Source: DASUPK01 sp963763955 (lineage in GTDB: Bacteria > Actinomycetota > Thermoleophilia > Solirubrobacterales > 70-9). Taken from it: a stretch of DNA of 64,000 nt. A program made the translations under genes and the position numbers. Location: positions 77,483-141,482 of the forward strand of contig CAVXQP010000025.1 of assembly GCA_963763955.1 (NCBI GenBank), given 5' to 3'. Each line of letters begins with the position of its first letter. Position 1 is the first letter of the stretch. This document shows, piece by piece, positions 40,301 to 48,523 of this stretch. The notes beneath the pieces are model-generated. The model made no database searches and was not told the DNA's origin. It saw nothing but the letters and a program-made list of their open reading frames with translations.

Positions 40301-41983
40301 ATGGAGGCGAGCAGCTCCAGCAAGACCACCAGGAGGCGGAAGGCCGGTTCGAGCCGGAAGTCGGGCCCGAACGGCAGCAAGTCCGCCGGGTCGTCGGCGA
40401 AGGGCTCCAAGGCGAAGCCCCAGCCCGCGCTTGAGTCCTTCAACCCGGCGACCGGGGAGCTGATCGGCACGGTCGAGACCATCACTCCGGCGAAGGTCCA
40501 GGGGATCGTCGACGACGTCGCGGAGGTGCAGCCGTTCTGGGCGGCGCTCACCCTCGAGGACCGCGCCCGCTATATGCGCCGCGCCGTCGACGTGCTGCTC
40601 GCGGACCTGGACGAGATCGCCGACCTGCTCACCAACGAGCAGGGCAAGCCTCGCGTCGAGAGCTACACGATGGAGCTGCTTCCCACCGTCGATTCGCTCA
40701 AGTGGATCGCCGACAACGGCCCCTCGATCCTCTCCGACGAGAAGCTCTCGATGCCACTCTTCCTGAAGTCGAAGAGCGCCAAGCTCACCTTCGAGCCGAT
40801 CGGCGTGGTCGGAGTGATCGCCCCCTGGAACTACCCCTGGTCGATCCCGTTCGGCGAGGTGGCGATCGCGCTGATGGCCGGCAACGGAGTCGTGCTCAAG
40901 CCGGCCAGCCTGACGCCGCTCATCGGCGATCGGATCCGCCAGACCTTCGAGAAGGCCGGCCTTCCCGAGGGCTTGATCCGCACGGTCCACGGCGGCGGCC
41001 GGATCGGCGACGCACTCGTCAAGTCGACTGCGGGCAAGATCTTCTTCACCGGCTCGGTCGAGGTCGGCCGCAAGGTCGGCGTCGAGTGCGCCAAGCGCAT
41101 GAAGGGCTCGGTGTTGGAACTCGGCGGCAAGGACCCGCAGATCGTCTGCGCCGACGCCGACCTGGCGAACGCCGTCTCCGGAGCGGTCTGGGGAGGATTC
41201 GCCAACGCCGGGCAGACCTGCTCAGGGATCGAACGCGTCTACGTCGTTGACCAGGTCGCGGATGCCTTCCTGGAGGGCGTGGTGCGGGAGACCAAACGGC
41301 TCACGGTGGGCGACCCGCGGGGGTGGACAACGGAGATCGGCCCGATGATCTCGGAGGACCAGGCGAAGATCGTGACGGAGTTGGTCGACGACGCGGTCAA
41401 GAACGGCGCGAAGAAGCTCACCGGCGGCCCCACCGAGATCAAGGGCATGGAGGGCAGCTTCATCGCCCCCATCGTGCTGACCGGGGTCACGCACGAGATG
41501 CGGATCATGAAGGAGGAGATCTTCGGCCCGGTTCTTCCGGTGATGACCGTCGAGAGCGAGCAGGAGGCGATCGAGCTCGCGAACGACTCCGAATTCGGCC
41601 TGGGCGCGTCCGTTTGGACCAAGGACCGCGCCAAGGGCGAGCGGATGGCCCACCAGATCGAGTCCGGGATGGTCTGGGTGAACGACCACTCCTTCTCTCA
41701 CGGCGCCTGTCAGTGCGCCTGGGGTGGGGTCAAGGACTCCGGCCTCGGCCGCTCGCACTCGAAGTTCGGCTTCTACGAGTGCGTCAACATCAAGCAGCTC
41801 GCCTGGGAGCCGGGCTGGACCCGGGACCTGTGGTGGCAGCCATACGACCGCAAGCTGGGCGATGCGATTCGGTCCTCGGCGCAGATCCTGTACAGCCGCA
41901 ACGGCAACCGATTGGCGGCGCTGCGCGAGGGCATCAGGCCACTGGTGGAAGTAACCCGGCGGACGATGCAGAAGGGCCGCTAG
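40301..41983 (+). CDS. Aldehyde dehydrogenase with Lys/Ser-rich N-terminal extension
   Basis: 560 aa from ATG 40301, with GAGAGGA upstream. Residues 2-42 are a basic low-complexity arm (SSSKTTRRRKAGSSRKSG and similar), then the catalytic fold begins at LESFNPATGELIG. The cofactor loop is VGVIAPWNYPWSIPFGEVAI, the general-base Glu is in SVLELGGKDPQIV and the nucleophilic Cys in NAGQTCSGIERVYV; EEIFGPVLPVMTV and GGVKDSGLGRSHSKFGF complete it. It is closest in pattern to succinate-semialdehyde or general ALDH types. The C-terminal 60 residues (WWQPYDRKLGDAIRSSAQIL) exceed the usual fold. The arm could bind nucleic acid or membrane; this is unproven. Confidence 0.9.
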   Translation: MEASSSSKTTRRRKAGSSRKSGPNGSKSAGSSAKGSKAKPQPALESFNPATGELIGTVETITPAKVQGIVDDVAEVQPFWAALTLEDRARYMRRAVDVLLADLDEIADLLTNEQGKPRVESYTMELLPTVDSLKWIADNGPSILSDEKLSMPLFLKSKSAKLTFEPIGVVGVIAPWNYPWSIPFGEVAIALMAGNGVVLKPASLTPLIGDRIRQTFEKAGLPEGLIRTVHGGGRIGDALVKSTAGKIFFTGSVEVGRKVGVECAKRMKGSVLELGGKDPQIVCADADLANAVSGAVWGGFANAGQTCSGIERVYVVDQVADAFLEGVVRETKRLTVGDPRGWTTEIGPMISEDQAKIVTELVDDAVKNGAKKLTGGPTEIKGMEGSFIAPIVLTGVTHEMRIMKEEIFGPVLPVMTVESEQEAIELANDSEFGLGASVWTKDRAKGERMAHQIESGMVWVNDHSFSHGACQCAWGGVKDSGLGRSHSKFGFYECVNIKQLAWEPGWTRDLWWQPYDRKLGDAIRSSAQILYSRNGNRLAALREGIRPLVEVTRRTMQKGR

Positions 41984-42051
41984 CTCCGTCCGCAGAGAGC
42001 AAGGTTTTCGACCACCCGCCCCCGCGGTAGTTGCGTAACGTGTTTGCCGGG

Positions 42052-42942
42052 ATGCGCGTTCGCAGAAATCTCAACTTCGTCGCCGGGGCGCTGCTGGCGG
42101 TTGCCGCCGGTCTCGCGTTGCTCGGGCCTGCCCTGGCCCCGGCGAAGAAGGGGAAGTCCAAGCTCCGAAGTCCGGGCAAGCTGGTCGTCGCGACCCAGGG
42201 CTACACCCTGGACAAGGTCGACGACCGCACGCGGATGACGGTCTCATGTCCCGGCGGCAAGGAACCCTTCGGTGGCGGCTTCCTCACCAGTCCGGCCCCG
42301 GGCGATGACGGCCAGGGCGTCTACCCGAACTCCTACGAGCGCCTCGGTCAGCAGCGCGGCTACCACATCACCGCGGCGCTGATCAATCCAAACCAGACGC
42401 AGGTCGTCCCGAGGAACCTGACCCTGCAGGTGGTCTGCGGCAAGAAGATCGGCAAGATCAGCGATCCGCACGTGGTCGCGCAGCTCGACGCCGGAGACGG
42501 GCCGAAGACGCTCGTCGCGAAGTGCCCGAAGAAGCAGAGCCTGATCGGCGGCGGCTACCAGCGCTCCAATGGGGTCACCGACGCGGGTGTGATGACGACG
42601 GAGTCACACCGGACCTCCGCCCGGACCTGGCAGGTCGTCGCGAACGATCCGGGGGGCTTCGCCGGGGAGGCCGTCTCGATCGGCTACTGCGTACGCAGCA
42701 AGAAGCCCGTGGTCAAGGAACTCGCGGGTTCGGTGACCGTCCCGTCCAGGGCCACGGCCACGGCCACCACTCCCCCGTGTACCGGGGGGAAGCTGATCTT
42801 CTCCGGCTTCAGCGCCCCGCCGGGCGGCAGCATCCGCTTCCTGGGCGAGGGGTTCAACCCGAACGGCAGCACCTCGGCGAGCGGCTACAACTCGGGTGCC
42901 CCGGCGACGCTCACCGCGTACAGCTACTGCCTGCGCGTCTGA
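42052..42942 (+). CDS. Secreted triple-repeat cysteine protein, copy 1
   Basis: About 296 aa from ATG 42052 (TTG 42031 and GTG 42040 are in-frame alternatives). A hydrophobic signal segment (NFVAGALLAVAAGLALLGPA) precedes a basic linker. Then come three units of about 80-90 residues, each opening with Cys and a glycine motif and closing with Cys: SCPGGKEPFGGGF to LQVVC; KCPKKQSLIGGGYQRS to SIGYC; PPCTGGKLIFSGF to YSYC. Six cysteines pair naturally within units. Predicted all-beta. It is paralogous to the next gene. Function unknown; a cell-surface or extracellular beta-sandwich protein is likely. Confidence 0.7.
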   Translation: MRVRRNLNFVAGALLAVAAGLALLGPALAPAKKGKSKLRSPGKLVVATQGYTLDKVDDRTRMTVSCPGGKEPFGGGFLTSPAPGDDGQGVYPNSYERLGQQRGYHITAALINPNQTQVVPRNLTLQVVCGKKIGKISDPHVVAQLDAGDGPKTLVAKCPKKQSLIGGGYQRSNGVTDAGVMTTESHRTSARTWQVVANDPGGFAGEAVSIGYCVRSKKPVVKELAGSVTVPSRATATATTPPCTGGKLIFSGFSAPPGGSIRFLGEGFNPNGSTSASGYNSGAPATLTAYSYCLRV

Positions 42943-43000
42943 GATCCGGCCAGGGGCTCAAACCGTGACTTTCCGCTGCCGATTGGGTTAACGAATCGGA

Positions 43001-43900
43001 ATGCCTTCGAGCTCCTCACGGACAAACGGATCACGAGCCGTCATGGCGCTGGCCGCGGCCCTCCTCACGGTCGCACTCGTGCAGCTCATTGGCGGAACCG
43101 GCGCGTCCGCGAAGCCGGAGGCTCACGCGAGCAACTCCGTGACCTACAAGCAGAGGACCTTCAGCCTCTCCGGCGCGAACGCGAAACGGCGTCTCACGGT
43201 CCGCTGTCCCGGGCGGCTCGTGCCCCTGGGCGGCGGGCTGACCAGCTCACCGTCGCCCGCGGCCGACGGCGAGGGGATCTATCCCCACTCCTACGAGCGG
43301 CTCGGAGTCCAGCACGGCTACCACAGCACCGTCGTGCTCTTCGACCCGTCGCCGAGCAGCACGCAGGCTCGCAGCGTCACCCTGCAGGTCGCCTGCGCCC
43401 GCAAGCAGAAGCACGTCACCCCTCCGCACAAGACCGTCTACGTCAATCCCGGCGAGACCAAGACCGCCGTCGCGACCTGCCCAGGGCGCCGGCACCTGTT
43501 CGGTGGAGGCTTCCAGCGCACCGACTTCACCGCGCGCGGCGGCGACTACATCACCGACTCGCACGCGATCTCCGACAAGTCCTGGAGCGTCACCGGGCGC
43601 GCCTTCGGGCAGTTCGGCGGGGAGCTCACCGCGATCGCGTACTGCTGGCACAGCAAGAAGCCGCTGCTCACCCAGGTCTCCGCATCGGCCGACGTCGGAA
43701 TCGGCAGGTTCGTCACCGCGACCACCCCGCCCTGCCCGGTCGGCCACCTCGTCTTCGGCGGCTTCAGCACCACGCCAGCGGGATCGGTCCTGATGACCAA
43801 TGGCGTGATCAACGGGGATGGCAGCTGGTCGGCCTCGGCGATGAACCACTTCGGCCCCTCGGCGAACATCACCGCCTACGGCTACTGCCTGAAGCTGTGA
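43001..43900 (+). CDS. Secreted triple-repeat cysteine protein, copy 2
   Basis: 299 aa from ATG 43001. The signal segment VMALAAALLTVALVQLIGG is followed by three units aligned with the neighbour's: RCPGRLVPLGGGL to LQVAC; TCPGRRHLFGGGFQRTD to IAYC; PPCPVGHLVFGGFS to YGYC. Also shared are the EGIYPHSYERLG-type segment of the first unit and WHSKKP/RSKKP between units two and three. The pair clearly arose by tandem duplication and then diverged. The gap between the genes is 58 bp, so co-transcription is likely. Function unknown. Confidence 0.7.
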   Translation: MPSSSSRTNGSRAVMALAAALLTVALVQLIGGTGASAKPEAHASNSVTYKQRTFSLSGANAKRRLTVRCPGRLVPLGGGLTSSPSPAADGEGIYPHSYERLGVQHGYHSTVVLFDPSPSSTQARSVTLQVACARKQKHVTPPHKTVYVNPGETKTAVATCPGRRHLFGGGFQRTDFTARGGDYITDSHAISDKSWSVTGRAFGQFGGELTAIAYCWHSKKPLLTQVSASADVGIGRFVTATTPPCPVGHLVFGGFSTTPAGSVLMTNGVINGDGSWSASAMNHFGPSANITAYGYCLKL

Positions 43901-43905
43901 TGCGA

Positions 43906-43932
43906 GGGCGCGCGCAAGCGCGACCCGTTTTG
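43906..43932 (+). terminator. Terminator after the repeat-protein pair
   Basis: GGGCGCGC-GCAA-GCGCGACCC forms a stem with a GCAA tetraloop and one bulged A, followed by GTTTTG. It sits 6 bp after the second repeat-protein stop and about 36 bp before the ccmA start, separating the two transcription units. Confidence 0.6.
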
Positions 43933-43967
43933 TAAGGCCAACAGCGATCACCGCTAGATTCGGCCGC

Positions 43968-44654
43968 ATGATGGAGCGGACCGCGGCTGTGGAGAGCCCC
44001 ACCGGCGGCATCGTTCCGGCGAGTGGCAGGGTGGAGCCGGCGATCGAGCTGCGGGGCCTGCGGCGGGACTTCGGCGACCGCACCGCGTTGCCAGGGATCA
44101 GCGCCCGCCTGGAGGCGGGCGAGAGCCTCGCGGTCCTCGGACCGAATGGCTCCGGCAAGTCGACGCTGCTGCGGATCCTGGCCGGCCTGCTGCGACCGAG
44201 CGGCGGGGAGATCAGCGTGCTGAGCTGCGCTCTGCCCAAGGAGGCCCACCGGCTGCGCGGGCGGGTCGGCTACCTCGGGCATGAGCCTCTCCTCTATCGC
44301 GACCTCAGCCCGCGCGAGAACCTCAGCCTGGTCGCGGCGCTCCACCGCCTCGATCCGGCTGCGGCGGCGGAGCGGATCGAGCGGCTGCTCGAGGATGTCG
44401 GAATGTCTCGCCGGAGCGGCGATCGGGTCGCCGAGCTATCGGCGGGGATGAAGCAACGGGTCGACATCTGCCGGGCGGTGCTGCACAAACCCGAGCTCCT
44501 CCTGCTCGACGAGCCGGACGCGCACTTGGACGCCGAGGCCCGCCGCCTGGTCGAGCCCCTGATCGGCCCCGGCGCCGGAGCCACGCGGGTCGTCGTCAGC
44601 CACAACCGCGAGGCGGCGACGGCGGGTGCGGACGCCCTCCTGGAGCTCCCATGA
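43968..44654 (+). CDS. ccmA: Haem exporter ATPase CcmA
   Basis: 228 aa. Walker A is LAVLGPNGSGKSTLLRILAG near residue 55, the Q-loop lies in VGYLGHEPLLYRDLSP, the signature is VAELSAGMKQRVDICRAVL near 160, Walker B is LLLLDEPDAHLD and the switch His is in VVVSHNREAA. YLGHEPLLY with downstream ccmB and ccmC identifies the CcmA group. It powers release of the haem chaperone in system I cytochrome c maturation. First gene of a tightly packed operon; its stop overlaps ccmB by 4 bp. An ATG two codons... position 43971 is an alternative start. Confidence 0.87.
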   Translation: MMERTAAVESPTGGIVPASGRVEPAIELRGLRRDFGDRTALPGISARLEAGESLAVLGPNGSGKSTLLRILAGLLRPSGGEISVLSCALPKEAHRLRGRVGYLGHEPLLYRDLSPRENLSLVAALHRLDPAAAAERIERLLEDVGMSRRSGDRVAELSAGMKQRVDICRAVLHKPELLLLDEPDAHLDAEARRLVEPLIGPGAGATRVVVSHNREAATAGADALLELP

Positions 44655-45319
44655 GCCCTTTCGGCGCCCTGCTGCGCAAGGACCTCCGGGTGGAGCTCCG
44701 AACCCTTCGCTCCCTCCCTGCCATGGCGCTCTTCGCCGTCAGCGCCTTCGTCATCTTCCGCTTCGGCCTCGACCGCACCTCGCTCGACGGTGAGCTGGCG
44801 GCCGGGGTGCTGGTGCCCACGCTCCTCTTCGCAGCCCTGCTCGCCATCAACCGCCTGTTCGTGGCCGAGCGCGAGGAGGGTGGCTTCGACCTGATCCGGC
44901 TGGCGCCGATCGACCCCACGGTCCTCTTCGCGGCCAAGGCCAGTGCGCTTGTGATCTACCTGGTCGTCTTGGAGCTGATCGCGGTCCCGATCTTCGCCCT
45001 CTTCTTCCTCGATTCGGCCTCGGGGCTGGTCCCGTTCGCACTCGTGCTGCTGCTGGCGAACGTCGGGCTGGCGGCCACCGGCACGGTGATCTCGACCATC
45101 GCCACGATGTCGAGCGCCCGGGATCTGCTCGCCCCCCTGATCCTGCTGCCGCTCCTCATCCCCCTCGTGATCGCGGCGGCTGGCGCCGGCGAGCACCTGC
45201 TGGCTTCTGGCGGCCCCGACTACGGGCGTTTCGGGACATGGCTGGGATTGCTCGGCCTCTACGATCTGGTCTTCCTCCTGGTCGGCTACGCGACCTTCGA
45301 CTTCCTGCTCGAGGACTGA
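44651..45319 (+). CDS. ccmB: Haem exporter permease CcmB
   Basis: 222 aa with six predicted membrane helices. It begins SPFGALLRKDLRVELRTLRS, then INRLFVAEREEGGFDLIRLA with the loop PIDPTVLFAAKASA, both typical of CcmB, and ISTIATMSSARDLLAPLILL near residue 150. It forms the membrane part of the CcmAB transporter. Starts in an ATGA overlap with ccmA; ccmC follows after 10 bp. Confidence 0.9.
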   Translation: MSPFGALLRKDLRVELRTLRSLPAMALFAVSAFVIFRFGLDRTSLDGELAAGVLVPTLLFAALLAINRLFVAEREEGGFDLIRLAPIDPTVLFAAKASALVIYLVVLELIAVPIFALFFLDSASGLVPFALVLLLANVGLAATGTVISTIATMSSARDLLAPLILLPLLIPLVIAAAGAGEHLLASGGPDYGRFGTWLGLLGLYDLVFLLVGYATFDFLLED

Positions 45320-45329
45320 CGGGACCAAC

Positions 45330-46025
45330 ATGGCCAGCGCGCTCCACTCGATAACGCTTCGCCGCCTCGCCATCGCGACCGTGGTGGTGATGGGCGCGGG
45401 CTACGGCCTGGCCTTCCTGTACGCGCCCGAGGACGCCGACCAGGGCTTCATCCAGAAGATCTTCTATCTGCACGTGCCGCTCGCGACCGTCGCCCTGCTC
45501 GGCTTCATCGTCGCCGCGATTCACGCGATCCGCCACCTGCGGACCGGCGACCCCAAGCACGACGCCCGCTCGTACGTCTCGATCCACATCTCGGTGATCT
45601 TCGGGGCAGGCGTCCTGCTCACCGGCGCGATCTGGGCGAAGGGCTCCTGGGGAGTCTGGTGGGAGTGGCGGGAGCCGACGCTGGTCAGCTTCCTGATCGT
45701 CTTCCTCCTCTACGCCACCTACTACCCGCTCCGCTACGCGATCGAGGACCGCGAGCGACAGGCCCGCTACGCGTCCGTCTTCGCGATCACCGCCGGGGCG
45801 TTCGTGCCGCTCAACTTCCTGGCCGTGCGACTCGCCCAGCCGCTCGTCCATCCACGCACCTTCTCGTCCGCCGGCGGCCTGCCCGACTCGATGCTGTTCG
45901 CCTTCCTCGTCTGCCTCGCCGGCATGGCCCTCCTGTGGACGACACTGGTCTGGTTCGAGCTCGATGCGAAGGCGGCGTCCGCCAACCTCGGGCGGATTCG
46001 CCGCCGGCTGGAAGCGACGGCGTGA
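45330..46025 (+). CDS. ccmC: Cytochrome c maturation protein CcmC
   Basis: 231 aa, six membrane helices. The haem-handling tryptophan motif is WAKGSWGVWWEWREPTLVS near residue 95, flanked by histidines in KIFYLHVPLATVAL and PLVHPRTFSS, the expected axial ligands. CcmC loads haem onto CcmE in system I. No ccmE, ccmF or ccmH is visible in this window, so the rest of the pathway must lie elsewhere or be system-II-like. It overlaps the next gene by GTGA. Confidence 0.93.
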   Translation: MASALHSITLRRLAIATVVVMGAGYGLAFLYAPEDADQGFIQKIFYLHVPLATVALLGFIVAAIHAIRHLRTGDPKHDARSYVSIHISVIFGAGVLLTGAIWAKGSWGVWWEWREPTLVSFLIVFLLYATYYPLRYAIEDRERQARYASVFAITAGAFVPLNFLAVRLAQPLVHPRTFSSAGGLPDSMLFAFLVCLAGMALLWTTLVWFELDAKAASANLGRIRRRLEATA

Positions 46026-46264
46026 TCCCACTCGCGATTGAGAACGCGGACCGCTATGTCGGTGGGGCCTACCTCGTCTTCCTCCTGCTGTTGCTGATCT
46101 ACGTGGCGATCATGGCCGCGAAGCTCCAGCGGATCCAGCGCGAGCTGGGATCGCTTGCGGACCTCGCCGACCGCTCCCAGGGCCGGAGCACGGACCGTGG
46201 CGTCGGGCAGGTCCGCGAGCGCGAAGAGGAGATCGAGGCCGTGCGCCAGGGAGGCCGCGGATGA
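46022..46264 (+). CDS. ccmD: CcmD-like small membrane protein
   Basis: 80 aa from GTG 46022, inside a GTGA overlap with ccmC; its TGA overlaps the hemA start as ATGA. One hydrophobic helix (YLVFLLLLLIYVAIMAAKL, about residues 17-35) is followed by a charged, probably coiled-coil tail (RIQRELGSLADLADRS). Size, single helix, position and N-out/C-in charge pattern fit CcmD, the small subunit of the CcmABCD complex. Sequence conservation in that family is low, so position carries most of the weight. Confidence 0.72.
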   Translation: MIPLAIENADRYVGGAYLVFLLLLLIYVAIMAAKLQRIQRELGSLADLADRSQGRSTDRGVGQVREREEEIEAVRQGGRG

Positions 46265-47604
46265 GCGGCCTGCTCGCCCTCGGGGTTTCTCACCGCACCG
46301 CGTCCCTGGCGCTGCGCGAGCAGCTCGCCCTCACCGAGGGTCGGGCCGCCGGCGTCCTCAACGGCCTTGTCTCCGAGGAGACGATCAGCGAGGGCGTGGC
46401 GCTCTCGACCTGCAACCGCACCGAGCTCTACCTGGTGGCGACCGACTCGGTCGAGGCCGAGGCGGCGGGCCTCGGCGTCCTCGCCAGGGAAGCGGGGATC
46501 CGCCCCACGGAGCTGCTGGGCCCGCTCTACTCGCTGCGCGGCACCGAGGCCGCGCGCCATCTCTACCGGGTGACCGCCGGGCTCGACTCGATGATCGTCG
46601 GCGAGGCCGAAATTCAGGGGCAGGTGAAGCGGGCGTACGAGCTGGCCCTGGTCGAGGGGGCCACCGGCCCGATCCTCAACCGGATGTTCCGTGGCGCGCT
46701 CGCCGCGGGCAAGCGGGCCCGCACCGAGACGGCCGTCGGGCAGAAGGGTGTCTCGATCCCCTCGGTCGCCGTCGAGCTCGCCCAGCGCAACCTGGGCGAT
46801 CTCTCTGCGCGCCGTGTACTCCTGATCGGCGCCGGTGAGACGTCCGAGCTCACCGCCCGGGCGCTGGCCGCCCGCGGCTCTGACGCGGTCTTCATCGCCA
46901 ACCGCGGCTACAAGCGCGCGATCTCCCTCGCGCAGCGTTTCGGCGGGGAGGCGGTCCGGATCGACGATCTGCCGGCCCAGCTCGCCGTCGCCGACATCGT
47001 CGTCTCCACCACCAACTCGCCTCACCACCTGATCGAGCGCTCGGAGCTCGAAGTGATCATGAGGCAGAGGGAGAACAAGCCTTTGCTCCTCATCGACCTG
47101 GCGGTGCCGCGCGACATCGACCCCGAGTGCCGCGAGATCGAGGGAGTGAGCCTCTACGACGTCGACGAAGTCCAGGCGATCGTCGAGCAGAACGCCTCGG
47201 GCCGTGAAGCGGAGGGCCGGCGCGCGAGCGGCATCCTCGACGCAGAGCTCTCCCGCTTCGAGCGCTGGCTCGGCGCACAGGAGGTGATGCCGACCGTCAC
47301 GGCACTGCGCGAGCGAGCCGATTCGATCGTCTCCCAGGTCCTGGCCGAGAACGCCACCCGCTGGGAGAGCCTCTCGGCCACCGACCGCGAGCGGGTCGAG
47401 CAGATGGCCCGCGCGATCGCGAATCGGCTTCTGCACGAGCCCACCGTGAGGATCAAGGGGATCGCCGATCGGGAAGACGCCTACCTGCAGGTCAGCGCGC
47501 TCCGGGAGCTCTTCGGGTTCGATGTGGGCACCGAGCCCGAGGTCAGCGAGAGCACCGACGTCGCATCCCTGGACGAGAGGCGCCGTCGGAACGAACGCGG
47601 CTGA
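46261..47604 (+). CDS. hemA: Glutamyl-tRNA reductase
   Basis: 447 aa. The catalytic Cys is in VALSTCNRTELYLVATD near residue 50. LDSMIVGEAEIQGQVKRAYE, RMFRGALAAGKRARTETAVG and the NADPH Rossmann start RRVLLIGAGETSELTARALA near 183 follow, with the dimerisation domain at the C-terminus. It makes glutamate-1-semialdehyde from Glu-tRNA, the first committed step of tetrapyrrole synthesis by the C5 route. Starts within ccmD (ATGA), directly coupling haem supply to cytochrome c maturation genes. Confidence 0.95.
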   Translation: MSGLLALGVSHRTASLALREQLALTEGRAAGVLNGLVSEETISEGVALSTCNRTELYLVATDSVEAEAAGLGVLAREAGIRPTELLGPLYSLRGTEAARHLYRVTAGLDSMIVGEAEIQGQVKRAYELALVEGATGPILNRMFRGALAAGKRARTETAVGQKGVSIPSVAVELAQRNLGDLSARRVLLIGAGETSELTARALAARGSDAVFIANRGYKRAISLAQRFGGEAVRIDDLPAQLAVADIVVSTTNSPHHLIERSELEVIMRQRENKPLLLIDLAVPRDIDPECREIEGVSLYDVDEVQAIVEQNASGREAEGRRASGILDAELSRFERWLGAQEVMPTVTALRERADSIVSQVLAENATRWESLSATDRERVEQMARAIANRLLHEPTVRIKGIADREDAYLQVSALRELFGFDVGTEPEVSESTDVASLDERRRRNERG

Positions 47605-47611
47605 GGCGGCG

Positions 47612-48523
47612 GTGACGGACGCTCCGCTCCGGCTCGGGACGCGCGGCAGCGCCCTTGCCCTCGCCCAGGCGAAGATCGTCGCCAAGGCGCTCGCCGGCGC
47701 GGAGATCGTCCCGATCAAGGCCTCGGGGGACGGAGGTGCGCCCCCGACGGGCGGCGACAAGTCACGGTTCGTCCGCGAGATCGAGCAGGCCCTGCTGGTG
47801 GGCGAGGTCGATCTTGGGGTCCACTCGGCCAAGGACCTGCCCACGGAGCTCCCGGAGGGCCTCGAGATCGCCGGGGTGCTCGAGAGAGCCGATCCCCGGG
47901 ACGCCTACGTCGGCCACGTCACCTCGCTGGGCGAGTGTCCGCCGGGCGCCCGGATCGGCACCTCGAGCCTGCGGCGCCGGGCCCAGATCCTCGCCCGGCG
48001 ACCGGACCTGGAGGTGGTCGATCTCCGCGGGAACGTGGACACGCGCCTGGCGCGGCTGGAGGCAGGCGACTTCGACGGACTGGTCCTGGCAGCCGCGGGA
48101 CTGCACCGGCTCGGTCGCGGCGAGGAGATGACCTTCCCGATCGAGCAGGAGGAGATCACCTCAGCGGCCGGACAGGGGACGATCGCGATCGAGGCGCTCC
48201 ACTCGAACGACCACGCCGCGGCCGCCGCCGAGTCGATCACCGACCGCGAGGCGCTGGCGACACTCTCCGCCGAGCGCGCGTTGGTTGCCGCTCTTGATGC
48301 GAGCTGCAATACGCCGCTCGGAGTGAATGCGACGCTCGAGAAGGACAGCCGCATGCACATCCACGCCTTCTGCGGCCTACCCGACGGCAACGAGTGGCTG
48401 CGGGACGAGCTCTCCGAGGATGACTCCGATCCGGAGGCGCTCGGCCGTCGGATGGCGGAGCGCCTGCGCGACGCTGGTGGTGCCGACATCCTGGCGAGAG
48501 CGGAGGAGATGGGGACCGGATGA
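47612..48523 (+). CDS. hemC: Porphobilinogen deaminase (hydroxymethylbilane synthase)
   Basis: 303 aa from GTG 47612, 7 bp after hemA. Landmarks: LRLGTRGSALALAQAKIV at the start, GVHSAKDLPTELPEGLEIAG near 72, GTSSLRRRAQILARRPDLEV near 115, and the cofactor cysteine in DASCNTPLGV near residue 231 that carries dipyrromethane. It polymerises four porphobilinogens. Overlaps cobA/hemD by ATGA. Confidence 0.95.
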   Translation: MTDAPLRLGTRGSALALAQAKIVAKALAGAEIVPIKASGDGGAPPTGGDKSRFVREIEQALLVGEVDLGVHSAKDLPTELPEGLEIAGVLERADPRDAYVGHVTSLGECPPGARIGTSSLRRRAQILARRPDLEVVDLRGNVDTRLARLEAGDFDGLVLAAAGLHRLGRGEEMTFPIEQEEITSAAGQGTIAIEALHSNDHAAAAAESITDREALATLSAERALVAALDASCNTPLGVNATLEKDSRMHIHAFCGLPDGNEWLRDELSEDDSDPEALGRRMAERLRDAGGADILARAEEMGTG

